DNA from: Crossiella sp. CA-258035
Lineage (GTDB): Bacteria; Actinomycetota; Actinomycetes; Mycobacteriales; Pseudonocardiaceae
DNA: 64,000 nucleotides
Direction: 5' to 3'
Assembly (NCBI RefSeq): GCF_030064675.1
Contig: NZ_CP116413.1
Location: 5,054,001 to 5,118,000, forward strand
In this document: in pieces, positions 11,596 through 19,604 of the stretch
How positions within the stretch are numbered: position 1 is the stretch's first letter
How the letters are laid out: each line of letters starts with the position of its first letter
Program-made: the position numbers and the translations under genes
The notes under the pieces: model-generated
Told to the model about the DNA's origin: nothing
What the model saw: the letters and a program-made list of their open reading frames with translations, nothing else
Databases searched by the model: none

Positions 11596-11730
11596 GGCGA
11601 GACCGCCGCTACCCAGGCTCCGGATCAGTTGGACCCGAGCGGCAGAACGCGGACGGCTTCGAGGTCGAGCTCGTCGCGCCCGGACCACCCGCGCCCCAGC
11701 CCCCGGACCGCGCCGTGTGAGGATGGCGGC

Positions 11731-12294
11731 ATGGGGCGGAGCAGGGGGATGCGGTTCGCGGCCGTGGTGGTGCTGGTCGCGGGGTTGTCGCTGGGGGTGG
11801 CCGGGGACGGGTCGGGGGTGGCCGCGGACCGGGCGAGCGCGTTCGGCGACCGGGTGCTGGCTCGGGCGGAGAGCTGGTACCGGGTGAACCTGGAGTACTC
11901 GCAGGAACGTTGCTACCACACGGGATCCGGGTACCGCGCGATCGACTGGAGCGGGCCGCTGGGTGGGTGCCGGCAGCCGTTCCACCGCACCGACTGCTCC
12001 GGTTTTGTGTCCATGACCTGGGGGCTGGAGTTCAGCTACGCCACCCCGCGGCCGGGCGACAGCCCGGACCTGGCTGACGTGGCCCACCCGATCCAGCTCT
12101 CGCAGTTGCGCGCCGGGGACATCCTGGTCGCCGACGGCAAGCACGTGCGGCTGTTCGAGCGCTGGCTGGACTACGCCGCCGGCCGCTACCGGGCCTACGA
12201 CTTCGGGGCCACGCCGGTGAAGCACCAGGACTACGTGTGGCGCGCGCCGGGCGAGCACGACTACCGGCCGATGCGCGACAACCGGCATCCCTAG
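11731..12294 (+). CDS. Secreted NlpC/P60-like protein
   Basis: 187 residues, signal peptide at residues 7-30. The motif TDCSGFVSMTW places a candidate catalytic cysteine at residue 89, followed by LRAGDILV (127-133) and GKHVRLF with a candidate histidine at 138. This is the Cys-His layout of NlpC/P60 (CHAP-like) peptidoglycan peptidases or amidases, though the domain is short and divergent. Start ATG 11731 has GAGGAT upstream. No wall-binding repeats are present. Confidence 0.75.
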   Translation: MGRSRGMRFAAVVVLVAGLSLGVAGDGSGVAADRASAFGDRVLARAESWYRVNLEYSQERCYHTGSGYRAIDWSGPLGGCRQPFHRTDCSGFVSMTWGLEFSYATPRPGDSPDLADVAHPIQLSQLRAGDILVADGKHVRLFERWLDYAAGRYRAYDFGATPVKHQDYVWRAPGEHDYRPMRDNRHP

Positions 12295-12404
12295 GACACC
12301 AGGGTCTTCACTCGTTCGGCCCAGTCCGGGTGCCGGTCGGCAGCGGAATCGTCCCGGGTGCTGGGACGGAAACCGCGCCCCTGCCCGGTGCGGACGATCG
12401 CGGT

Positions 12405-12410
12405 TAGCGT
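12405..12410 (+). promoter_or_regulatory. Leaderless-type -10 element for the YeiH pair
   Basis: TAGCGT lies eight bases before the ATG at 12419, the spacing seen when actinobacterial transcripts begin at the start codon. There is no Shine-Dalgarno sequence, which supports this reading. Confidence 0.45.
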
Positions 12411-12418
12411 CGCCTGCC

Positions 12419-12535
12419 ATGACCGACTCCCGGCCCGCCCGGCGGCTGAGCGAGGACTGGCTGGCTGTCCTCGTCGGCCTCGCGCTGCTCGCCCTCGCCC
12501 TCACCGGTGTCCTCCCGCCGGGGCTGGTGCCGTGA
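12419..12535 (+). CDS. Small single-helix membrane protein, leading half of a split YeiH exporter
   Basis: A 38-residue ORF: polar N-terminus MTDSRPARRLSEDW then one hydrophobic helix (LAVLVGLALLALALTGVL) and PPGLVP. Its stop overlaps the YeiH start (TGATG). The SEDWLAVLVGL opening resembles the N-terminal first helix of longer YeiH/UPF0324 transporters, so I infer that a fused ancestor has been split into two translationally coupled ORFs. A TAGCGT element eight bases upstream supports the start. Confidence 0.65.
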   Translation: MTDSRPARRLSEDWLAVLVGLALLALALTGVLPPGLVP

Positions 12536-13626
12536 TGGCCACCACGACCACTCCCCGCCGCTCCCCCGCGCTCGCCTGGGCCGGGCTCGGCGTGCTCGTG
12601 GTGCTCGCGCTCGCCGCGCTGGCCCACTACCTCTCCGCCGCGGTGCCCGAGCTGACCAAGGGCACCGCGCTGGCCGGGATCGGGGCCTCGGTGGAGTTCC
12701 CGGTGTACGCGATCCTGTTGGGGCTGCTGGGCAACCTGGTGCTCACCGGGACCGGGTTGCGGGATCGGCTGGCCGGGGGCTTCCGGACCGAGTTCTTCAT
12801 CAAGACCGGACTGGTGCTGCTCGGCGCCTCGATCAACCTGGCGGTGATCGTGCGCGCGGCCGGACCGGCGATCGTGCAGTCGCTGCTGCTGATCACCATC
12901 GTCTTCGGCTTCAGCTGGTGGCTGGGCGGGCGGCTCGGGCTGGAGGACAAGCTGCGCGCGCTGCTGTCCTCGGCGGTGGCCATCTGCGGGGTCAGCGCGG
13001 CCATCGCGGCCGCGGGCGCGGTGCAGGCCAAGAAGGAACAGCTCGCCTACAGCGCCAGCCTGGTGATCGTCTTCGCGCTGCCGTCGATCTTCGTGCTGCC
13101 CTGGGCCGCGGCCGCGCTCGGCCTGCCCGACGAGGTGGCGGGCGCGTGGATCGGCGGCAACATCGACACCACCGCGGCGGTGACCGCGGCGGGCACGCTC
13201 ACCGGGGAGAAGGCGCTGGAGATCGCCACCATCGTCAAGGTCACCCAGAACGCGCTGCTCGGCGTGGTCGCGGTGGCGCTGACCGCCTACTTCACGCTCA
13301 AGGTGGAGCGCAGCGGCACCACCGACCACTCGGTGGCGCGCGGGCTGTGGCAGCGGTTCCCGAAGTTCGTGCTCGGCTTCCTGGCCGCCTCGGTGCTCAC
13401 CACCGTCTACATCGGACTGGTGCCCGCGGCGGAGAGCAAGGCGGCGCTGGGGGTGGCCAACGACCTGCGGACCTGGTTCCTGATCCTGGCCTTCGTCAGC
13501 ATCGGCCTGGAGTTCCGGGCCGGGGCGCTGCGGGCGGCCGGGTGGCGTCCGGTGGGTGTTTTCGGTGCGGCGACGGTGGTCAACATCGTCGCCGCACTCG
13601 GCCTCGCGCTGCTGTTGTTCGGCTAG
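12535..13626 (+). CDS. YeiH/UPF0324 family putative sulfate exporter
   Basis: 363 residues with about ten membrane helices and the family's conserved segments: [35 protein letters not shown] and [16 protein letters not shown]. The family is annotated as putative sulfate exporter from limited evidence. The ATG at 12535 overlaps the stop of the 38-residue ORF. No LysR gene, the usual neighbour of YeiH, is next to it. The 3' end overlaps the convergent 53-residue gene by four bases. Confidence 0.88.
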   Translation: MATTTTPRRSPALAWAGLGVLVVLALAALAHYLSAAVPELTKGTALAGIGASVEFPVYAILLGLLGNLVLTGTGLRDRLAGGFRTEFFIKTGLVLLGASINLAVIVRAAGPAIVQSLLLITIVFGFSWWLGGRLGLEDKLRALLSSAVAICGVSAAIAAAGAVQAKKEQLAYSASLVIVFALPSIFVLPWAAAALGLPDEVAGAWIGGNIDTTAAVTAAGTLTGEKALEIATIVKVTQNALLGVVAVALTAYFTLKVERSGTTDHSVARGLWQRFPKFVLGFLAASVLTTVYIGLVPAAESKAALGVANDLRTWFLILAFVSIGLEFRAGALRAAGWRPVGVFGAATVVNIVAALGLALLLFG

Positions 13627-13784
13627 GCGAACAACCGCTGCACGAAGGTGATCACCGACTCCGCGGCGTTGCGGAGCATGCCCAGGATGCCGTGCACACC
13701 GCCGGCGGCACCCTGTGGGTCGTTCATGATCAGGTAGATCACCAGAACGACCGCCAACACCACGATCAGCTTCTTCGCATTCAC
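13623..13784 (-). CDS. 53-residue single-pass membrane protein
   Basis: Starts at GTG 13784 with [19 protein letters not shown] (one helix, residues 5-20) and continues with a 30-residue tail [21 protein letters not shown] that reads as an amphipathic helix. I recall similar small proteins in other Pseudonocardiales and Streptomyces, function unknown. GAGGATGG lies about 12 bases upstream. The stop overlaps the end of the convergent YeiH gene, using the palindromic CTAG. Confidence 0.7.
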   Translation of the reverse strand: MNAKKLIVVLAVVLVIYLIMNDPQGAAGGVHGILGMLRNAAESVITFVQRLFA

Positions 13785-14122
13785 CGGCTCGAGTCCATCC
13801 TCATCACTGCCCGTCTACCCAGGACGCGGAACAGCCTCCCATCGAGGGACCGCGATCGTCGAACCGACACCCCGTTGGCTTGCACACACCTGTCTGGACC
13901 AAGTCTAAATTGAAACCCGCCCCCAGCGGGTGAAATTCAAGTTCCCGGATGTCCGGCTCTAACTCATGATCATCCATCCGACCATCGGACAACCCGTCTG
14001 CCTGCGGAAACAGGCGTACATAGGTAACCGCTTGCTCGATGAAGCAGTCCTTTTCCGCCCTTGGTTTCATTCCGCCGATGCAACAACTCGACCGGACGCA
14101 CAACGTCTGCCACAAAGACCGG
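13785..14122. other. Intergenic region with small hairpin, MFS upstream region
   Basis: 338 bases of lower GC than the flanks. It holds a CCCGC/GCGGG hairpin flanked by AATTGAAA and GAAATTCAA near 13909-13940, which may be an operator or a relic terminator. TTGCAC near 13877 with CTAAAT about 19 bases on could be a weak promoter. The frame of the MFS gene is open from ATG 14039 onward. Confidence 0.4.
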
Positions 14123-15328
14123 ATGCTCTCACCCGTTCCGGTGAACCACCAGGTGGCGGCCAGTCCCCGGCCGATACGTCAGTGGTTCTGGCTCAGCTGT
14201 GGTGTCTTCGGTGTGCTCGGCTTCGGCAGCGCGCTGCTCGGCCCCACCCTCGGCGACCTGGCGCAGACGCTGGCCATCACCCTGCCGATGGCGGGCTCGA
14301 TCCGCTCCGGCCGCCAGCTCGGCCAGTTCCTGGCCTCGGTCAGCTGCGCCTGGCTCGGCGCCCGCCTGTCCACCGCGCTGCTCGGCCTCGCCGGGTTCCT
14401 CTGCTACTCCGCCGGCCTGCTGATGTTGCTGCTGCCGGCCGGACTGCCGGTGGCGGTGATCGCCTCGGTGCTGTGGGGCCTCGGCCAGGGCGGACTGCAC
14501 GTGGTGTGCAACGCCGAGGTGGTGGCCAGGATGGGCGAGCAGGCGCCGCGGCACGTGGCCGCGCTGCACTTCTGGTACAGCCTCGGCTCGATCGCCGGGC
14601 CACTGCTGGTCTACCTCTGCCGTCTCACCGGGCACTGGGGCGCGGCCTACGCGCTGGCCGCGGGCACCATGGCCGTGCTGGGCAGCCGCCTGTTCGCGCA
14701 CCGGGCCGCGCCCGTTTCCGGACTCACCCGGGCAGCGGCCCCGCGGCTGCCGATCGGGCTCGGCGTGCTGGCCGCGCCGATGGTGGCGGTGTCCGCGGTC
14801 AACATGATGAACGCCGGGCTGGCCGACTGGTCCTACCAGAACGCGGTGCTCGTCGCGGGCGCCGGCCCCGGGGCCGCCACCGCGGTGACCTCGGCGTTCT
14901 GGGTCAGTGTCGCGGTGGGCAGGCTGGCCTCGGTGCGCCTGGTCGACTGGCTGGGCACCGGCCCGCTGCTGATCGGCGCCGCCGTGCTGGCCACCGCGGG
15001 CACCGGCGGCATCGTGCTCTACGGGCCGGACGTGCCCGGTCTGACCGTGGCCACCGCGGTCGCCGGGCTCGGCATCGCTCCGCTGTACCCGCTGGTCACC
15101 GCGTTGGGCGCGGCCGCGACCGACTCGCCGACCACGGCGGCGGGCGCGTTGTCGGCCGCCGCGGCGGCCTCGGCGGCGGTGGGCCCGATGGTGCAGGGAC
15201 TCCTGGGCGGCGGGCACGACGGCGGGATGGTCCTGGTCGCGGCGCTCTCGCTGCCGCTGGTGCTCGGCGTGGTGTGCACGGTCGGTCAGGACCGGCGCCG
15301 GAAAGCCACCCTTCCGAGTGACTGCTGA
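14123..15328 (+). CDS. Major facilitator superfamily transporter
   Basis: About 401 residues, 12 predicted membrane helices, many Gly/Ala. Segments such as VIASVLWGLGQGGLHVVCNA and AAPMVAVSAVNMMNAGLADW resemble the fucose/sugar-type (FucP/YbjJ-like) MFS branch, but substrate is not assignable. Start codon is uncertain: ATG at 14039 and 14123 share the frame and neither has a good ribosome site; I choose 14123 because the first helix starts about 25 residues later. It ends about 240 bases before the DeoR gene. Confidence 0.8.
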   Translation: MLSPVPVNHQVAASPRPIRQWFWLSCGVFGVLGFGSALLGPTLGDLAQTLAITLPMAGSIRSGRQLGQFLASVSCAWLGARLSTALLGLAGFLCYSAGLLMLLLPAGLPVAVIASVLWGLGQGGLHVVCNAEVVARMGEQAPRHVAALHFWYSLGSIAGPLLVYLCRLTGHWGAAYALAAGTMAVLGSRLFAHRAAPVSGLTRAAAPRLPIGLGVLAAPMVAVSAVNMMNAGLADWSYQNAVLVAGAGPGAATAVTSAFWVSVAVGRLASVRLVDWLGTGPLLIGAAVLATAGTGGIVLYGPDVPGLTVATAVAGLGIAPLYPLVTALGAAATDSPTTAAGALSAAAAASAAVGPMVQGLLGGGHDGGMVLVAALSLPLVLGVVCTVGQDRRRKATLPSDC

Positions 15329-15367
15329 CCGGGTGCGGACCGCGATCCGGGCGCGTGGATCACACCA

Positions 15368-15556
15368 AACGGACACCGAGGCCGACCGGGTAGATCGATT
15401 ACCTGGGAAAACCGCTGGTAGTCCGGCGGTAAAACGGACACCGAACGGGCAATGACCGGCTGGGTTGTGGTGCTGGCCACACCGTTTCGGCGGTGTTAAA
15501 CCTATGCGCAGCCCGAACGGGCAAGGTTGAGCCCAGGTTCGAAGCCCGAACGGACA
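15368..15556 (+). promoter_or_regulatory. Five direct repeats AACGGRCA ahead of the DeoR gene
   Basis: Copies at 15368-15375, 15433-15440, 15444-15451, 15516-15523 and 15549-15556, all on the same strand, three of them extended as CCGAACGG. Starts of the second and third are 11 bases apart and of the last two 33 apart, that is one and three helical turns. DeoR-type repressors often bind direct repeats, so this is a good candidate autoregulatory operator array. The last copy overlaps the ribosome site. Confidence 0.6.
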
Positions 15557-15567
15557 AGGAGGTCTGG

Positions 15568-16329
15568 ATGCAGGCGGAAGACCGCAAGCGGCGCATCCTG
15601 GCCAGGGCGCGAGCCGACGGCAAGGTCGACGTGATGGCCATGGCGGTGGAGTTCGGGGTCGCGCCGGAGACGGTGCGCCGCGACCTCAAGACCCTCGGCG
15701 AGCACGGGCTGCTGCGCCGCACGCACGGCGGCGCGCTGCCGGTGGAGAGCGCCGGGTTCGAGACCGGGCTGGCCTTCCGGGCCGCGTCCATGGTCCCGGA
15801 GAAGCAGCGCATCGCCAGGGCCGCGGCGGAGCGGCTGGACGAGGCCGAGACGGTGTTCATCGACGAGGGCTTCACCCCGCACCTCATCGCCGAGAACCTG
15901 CCCACCTCCCGGCCGCTGACCGTGGTCACCGCCTCGCTGCCCACCGCGGCGGCGATGTCGGAGCAGCCCAGCTGCACCGTGCTGCTGCTCGGCGGGCGGG
16001 TCCGCGGCCGCACCAAGGCCACCGTGGACCACTGGGCGATCCGGATGCTGAGCGAGCTGGTCATCGACCTGGCCTACATCGGCGCGAACGGCATCTCCCG
16101 CGAACACGGCCTCACCACCCCGGACCCGGTGGTCAGCGCGGTCAAGGCCCAAGCCATCCAGTCCTCCCGGCGGAAGGTCTTCGTCGGAGTGCACACCAAG
16201 TTCGGCGTGGCCAGCTTCAGCCGCTTCGCCACCGTCTCGGACTTCGAGGCGATCATCACCGACACCACCCTCTCCCCCACCGAGGCCCACCGCTACGCCC
16301 TGCTCGGCCCCAAGGTCATCCGGGTCTAA
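15568..16329 (+). CDS. DeoR family transcriptional regulator
   Basis: 253 residues. N-terminal DeoR helix-turn-helix (RKRRILARARADGKVDVMAM, then GVAPETVRRDLKTLGEHGLLRRTHGGA, residues 6-62), followed by the sugar-phosphate-sensing DeoR C-terminal domain (IDLAYIGANGISREHGLTTP). ATG 15568 follows AAGGAGG. It precedes the polyol-type importer in the same direction and probably represses it, with a phosphorylated or free polyol/sugar as inducer (inference). A 135-base inverted-repeat element separates it from the next gene. Confidence 0.92.
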   Translation: MQAEDRKRRILARARADGKVDVMAMAVEFGVAPETVRRDLKTLGEHGLLRRTHGGALPVESAGFETGLAFRAASMVPEKQRIARAAAERLDEAETVFIDEGFTPHLIAENLPTSRPLTVVTASLPTAAAMSEQPSCTVLLLGGRVRGRTKATVDHWAIRMLSELVIDLAYIGANGISREHGLTTPDPVVSAVKAQAIQSSRRKVFVGVHTKFGVASFSRFATVSDFEAIITDTTLSPTEAHRYALLGPKVIRV

Positions 16330-16337
16330 TCCCACCG

Positions 16338-16473
16338 CCGTGTTGGCCGTTCCCGTACGTCGTGTTGGCCGTTGTCGTACGGGGAGTTGGCCGTTGCTGA
16401 CGGCTTCCCACCCACAACGGCCAAGACCACGTACGACAACGGCCAACACGCCGTGCCAGATCGGCCAACACGG
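16338..16473. repeat. Nested inverted-repeat element, copy A
   Basis: Three forward units (16338-16351, 16362-16380, 16384-16396) face three reverse units (16415-16427, 16431-16449, 16462-16473). The middle unit GTGTTGGCCGTTGTCGTAC is matched by its exact 19-base reverse complement, and the outer CCGTGTTGGCCG by an exact 12-base one. The whole can fold into one long hairpin or cruciform. It separates the DeoR gene from the importer operon and could terminate or attenuate. A second copy is at 59391-59575. Confidence 0.85.
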
Positions 16474-16495
16474 GGTTGGCTGGGAAGGAAGGACG

Positions 16496-17848
16496 ATGAG
16501 GTCTCCTACCCGACGCAGGCTCGCGGCGCTCGCGGTGTGCTCGACGTTGCTGGCCGCCGGCTGCGCGGGCGCGGGCGGCATCGGCGACCCTGACGACCCG
16601 AACTCGATCAACGTGCTGATGGTGAACAACCCGCAGATGCTGGACATCCAGCGGCTGACCGCCGAGCACTTCAGCAAGCGCACCGGTGTGAAGGTGAACT
16701 TCACCGTGCTGCCGGAGAACGACGTCCGCGACAAGATCAGCCAGGACTTCACCAGCCAGGCCGGGCAGTACGACATCGCCACCCTGTCCAACTACGAGGT
16801 GCCGATCTACGCCAAGAACAAGTGGCTGGCTCCCCTCGACGGCTTCATCGCCGCCGACCCCGGCTTCGACCAGCAGGACGTGCTGGAGCCGATCCGGCAG
16901 TCGCTGACCGCGGCCGACGGCAAGGTCTACGCCCAGCCCTTCTACGGCGAGTCCTCCTTCCTGATGTACCGCAAGGACATCCTGGCCGCGAAGAACCTCA
17001 CCATGCCGGATCGGCCGACCTGGCAACAGGTCGCCGAGATCGCGTCCACAGTGGACGGTGCGGAGCCCGGCATGAAGGGCATCTGCCTGCGCGGCCAGCC
17101 CGGTTGGGGCCAGCTGATGGCGCCGCTGACCACCGTGGTGAACACCTTCGGCGGCACCTGGTTCACCCAGGACTGGCAGGCCAAGCTGGACTCCCCGGAG
17201 TTCACCGAGGCCACCAAGTTCTACGTGGACCTGGTCCGCAACCACGGTGAAGCCGGTGCGCCGCAAGCGGGTTTCGCCGAGTGCCTGAACAACATGACCC
17301 AGGGCAAGGTCGCCATGTGGTACGACGCCACCTCCGCGGCCGGTCTGCTGGAGGCGCAGGACTCCCCGGTGCGCGGCAAGCTCGGTTTCGCCCAGGCCCC
17401 GGTGGTGCGGACCAAGAGCTCCGGCTGGCTCTACACCTGGGCCTTCGCCGTGCAGCAGGCCTCGAACAAGCAGCAGGCGGCCTGGAAGTTCCTGTCCTGG
17501 GCCAGCGGCAAGGACTACGAGACCGTGGCCGGGCAGCAGCTGGGCTGGTCCAAGGTCCCCGACGGCAAGCGGGCCTCGACCTACCAGCGGCCGGAGTACC
17601 TGAAGCTGGGCGGTTCCTACGCCGGCGCCACCCGAGAGGCCATCGCCACCGCCGACCCGCGCAACCCCGGTGTGCAGCCGCGCCCGGCCTACGGCATCCA
17701 GTTCGTCGGCATCCCGGAGTTCACCAACCTGGGCACCCAGGTCTCCCAGGAGATCAGCTCCGCCATCGCCGGGCGCGAGTCGGTGGACGAGGCGTTGCGG
17801 GCCGCGCAAGGGCTGGCGGACAAGGTAGCCAAGAAGTACCGGAACTGA
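16496..17848 (+). CDS. Polyol-type ABC transporter solute-binding lipoprotein (family 1)
   Basis: 450 residues with a lipobox (LLAAGC) and a family-1 sugar-binding fold. The sequence NVLMVNNPQMLDIQRLTAEHF, and a C-terminal region with PAYGIQFVGIPEFTNLGTQV, are like the sorbitol/mannitol-binding (SmoE-type) branch. ATG 16496 follows GGAAGGA. It heads a four-gene operon with two permeases and a zinc alcohol dehydrogenase, which fits uptake and oxidation of a sugar alcohol; exact substrate is inference. Confidence 0.88.
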   Translation: MRSPTRRRLAALAVCSTLLAAGCAGAGGIGDPDDPNSINVLMVNNPQMLDIQRLTAEHFSKRTGVKVNFTVLPENDVRDKISQDFTSQAGQYDIATLSNYEVPIYAKNKWLAPLDGFIAADPGFDQQDVLEPIRQSLTAADGKVYAQPFYGESSFLMYRKDILAAKNLTMPDRPTWQQVAEIASTVDGAEPGMKGICLRGQPGWGQLMAPLTTVVNTFGGTWFTQDWQAKLDSPEFTEATKFYVDLVRNHGEAGAPQAGFAECLNNMTQGKVAMWYDATSAAGLLEAQDSPVRGKLGFAQAPVVRTKSSGWLYTWAFAVQQASNKQQAAWKFLSWASGKDYETVAGQQLGWSKVPDGKRASTYQRPEYLKLGGSYAGATREAIATADPRNPGVQPRPAYGIQFVGIPEFTNLGTQVSQEISSAIAGRESVDEALRAAQGLADKVAKKYRN

Positions 17849-17859
17849 GAGGAGGAACG

Positions 17860-18783
17860 ATGACCACCCTCGACACCCGCCCCGCGCCGGTCACCGGTCC
17901 GCCGGCCCAGCCGCGCAGCGCGTCCAAGGCGGCCCGCTGGGCCCGGCGCGCGCCGCTGCTGCCCGCGCTGATCTTCACCATCGCGGTCACCCAGCTGCCG
18001 TTCGTGGCCACCCTGGTGATCTCCTTCCTCCAGTGGAACTCCCTGGCCCCGGAGAACCGCGGTTTCGCCTTCCTGGACAACTACCTCGCCGTGGTCACCG
18101 ACCCGAACCTGCGGTCCTCGGTGCTCACCACGATCCTGCTCACCGCCAGCGTGGTGCTGGTCAGCCTGATCCTCGGCCTGGGCCTGGCCCTGTTGCTGGA
18201 CAACAAGTTCCGCGGCCGCGGCCTGGTGCGCACCATGCTGATCGCGCCGTTCCTGGTGGTGCCGGTGGCCGCGGCGCTGCTGTGGAAGCACGCGCTCTAC
18301 AACCCCGAGTACGGCCTGTTCAACGGCCTGCTCGGCACCGAGGTGGACTGGATCAGCGAGATGCCGCTGGTCGCGGTGGTCGCCTCGCTGGTGTGGCAGT
18401 GGACGCCGTTCATGATGCTGATCCTGTTGGCGGGCCTGCAATCCCGGCCGCTGGACGCGGTGGAGGCCGCCGCCATCGACGGGGCCAGCGGCTTCCAGGT
18501 CTTCCGCTACCTGACCCTGCCGCACCTGCGCCAGTACCTGGAGCTGGGCGCGCTGCTGGGCTCGATCTACATCGTGCAGAACTTCGACGCGGTGTTCACC
18601 ATCACCTCCGGCGGCCTGGACACCGCCAACCTGCCCTACACCATCTACCAGACCTTCTACCAGGCACACGACTACGGCCAGGCCTCCGCCGCCGGGGTGG
18701 TCGTGGTGATCGGCTCGATCATCATCGCCACCTTCGCCCTGCGCGCGGTGTCCTCCCTGCTGAAAGACGAGGTGACCCGATGA
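17860..18783 (+). CDS. Sugar ABC transporter permease, MalF type
   Basis: 307 residues with six membrane helices and the inner-membrane coupling segment EAAAIDGASGFQVFRYLTLP. The N-terminal 35 residues are Pro/Ala-rich and cytoplasmic. ATG 17860 follows GAGGAGGAACG, 11 bases after the binding-protein stop. It pairs with the 18780-19604 permease. No ATPase is encoded in the operon; in actinomycetes such importers commonly use a shared MsiK-type ATPase. Confidence 0.92.
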   Translation: MTTLDTRPAPVTGPPAQPRSASKAARWARRAPLLPALIFTIAVTQLPFVATLVISFLQWNSLAPENRGFAFLDNYLAVVTDPNLRSSVLTTILLTASVVLVSLILGLGLALLLDNKFRGRGLVRTMLIAPFLVVPVAAALLWKHALYNPEYGLFNGLLGTEVDWISEMPLVAVVASLVWQWTPFMMLILLAGLQSRPLDAVEAAAIDGASGFQVFRYLTLPHLRQYLELGALLGSIYIVQNFDAVFTITSGGLDTANLPYTIYQTFYQAHDYGQASAAGVVVVIGSIIIATFALRAVSSLLKDEVTR

Positions 18784-19604
18784 CCCGCCGCGCGTGGCGC
18801 CCGTGGGGCGCGCTGGCCTGGTTCGCCGGCATCCTGTTCTTCCTGCCGGTGGCCTGGATGGTGCTCACCTCGCTGCACAGCGAGTCCGACGCGGCCACCA
18901 ACCCGCCGTCGATCCTGGCCCCGCTCACCCTGGACGGCTACGCGGAGTTCTTCGGCGCCGACGGCGGGGCCAGCCCGTGGCCGCCGCTGCTCAACTCGGT
19001 CAGCGCCAGCGTCGGATCGACGATCCTCGTTCTGCTGCTCGCCGTTCCGGCCGCGTACGCGCTCTCGATCCGGCCGGTGCAGAAGTGGAGCGATGTGCTC
19101 TTCTTCTTCCTCTCCACCAAGATGCTGCCGGTGGTCGCCGGGCTGCTGCCGATCTACCTGATCGCCCAGTACGCCGGGCTGCTGGACAACATCTCCTTCC
19201 TGGTGGTGCTCTACACCTCGATGAACCTGCCGATCGCGGTGTGGCTGATGCGCTCCTTCCTGGCCGAGATCCCCAAGGAGATGCTGGAGGCCGCCGCGCT
19301 GGACGGCGCGGGCCTGGTCACCACGCTGCGCCGGGTGGTCGCGCCGGTGGCCATGCCCGGCATCGCGGCCACCGCGTTGATCTGCTTCATCTTCAGCTGG
19401 AACGAGCTGTTGTTCGCCAGGGTGCTGACCGGGGTCGTCGCGGGCACCGCGCCGGTCTTCCTCACCGGGTTCGTCACCAGCCAGGGCCTGTTCCTGGCCA
19501 AGATGTGCGCCGCGGCCACCGTGGTGTCACTGCCGGTGCTCATCGCCGGTTTCGCCGCCCAGGACAAGCTGGTCCAGGGCCTGTCGTTGGGAGCTGTGAA
19601 GTAA
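18780..19604 (+). CDS. Sugar ABC transporter permease, MalG type
   Basis: 274 residues, six membrane helices, coupling segment EAAALDGAGLVTTLRRVVAP and the late FIFSWNELLFA motif of carbohydrate permeases. The ATG at 18780 overlaps the preceding stop (ATGA), and its own stop overlaps the dehydrogenase start (TAATG). The product forms the channel with the MalF-type subunit. Confidence 0.92.
   Translation: MTRRAWRPWGALAWFAGILFFLPVAWMVLTSLHSESDAATNPPSILAPLTLDGYAEFFGADGGASPWPPLLNSVSASVGSTILVLLLAVPAAYALSIRPVQKWSDVLFFFLSTKMLPVVAGLLPIYLIAQYAGLLDNISFLVVLYTSMNLPIAVWLMRSFLAEIPKEMLEAAALDGAGLVTTLRRVVAPVAMPGIAATALICFIFSWNELLFARVLTGVVAGTAPVFLTGFVTSQGLFLAKMCAAATVVSLPVLIAGFAAQDKLVQGLSLGAVK

Noticed and set aside
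12298-12420. Leftward fragment ending DWAERVKTLVS and a stop after the NlpC gene
   Set aside because: Reads like a protein C-terminus but is only about 40 codons, has no start, and overlaps the likely promoter of the YeiH pair; chance or an old relic.
10399-13329. Leftward 976-residue open frame
   Set aside because: Spans three genes that have signal peptides, motifs and ribosome sites on the other strand; composition is typical of antisense frames in high-GC DNA.
13804-14115. Leftward 103-residue open frame upstream of the MFS gene
   Set aside because: Occupies the region expected to hold the MFS promoter, with atypical composition and no ribosome site.
16338-16473. Repeat element as a CRISPR array
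   Set aside because: Units are inverted as well as direct, spacers are not uniform, and no cas genes are in the window.
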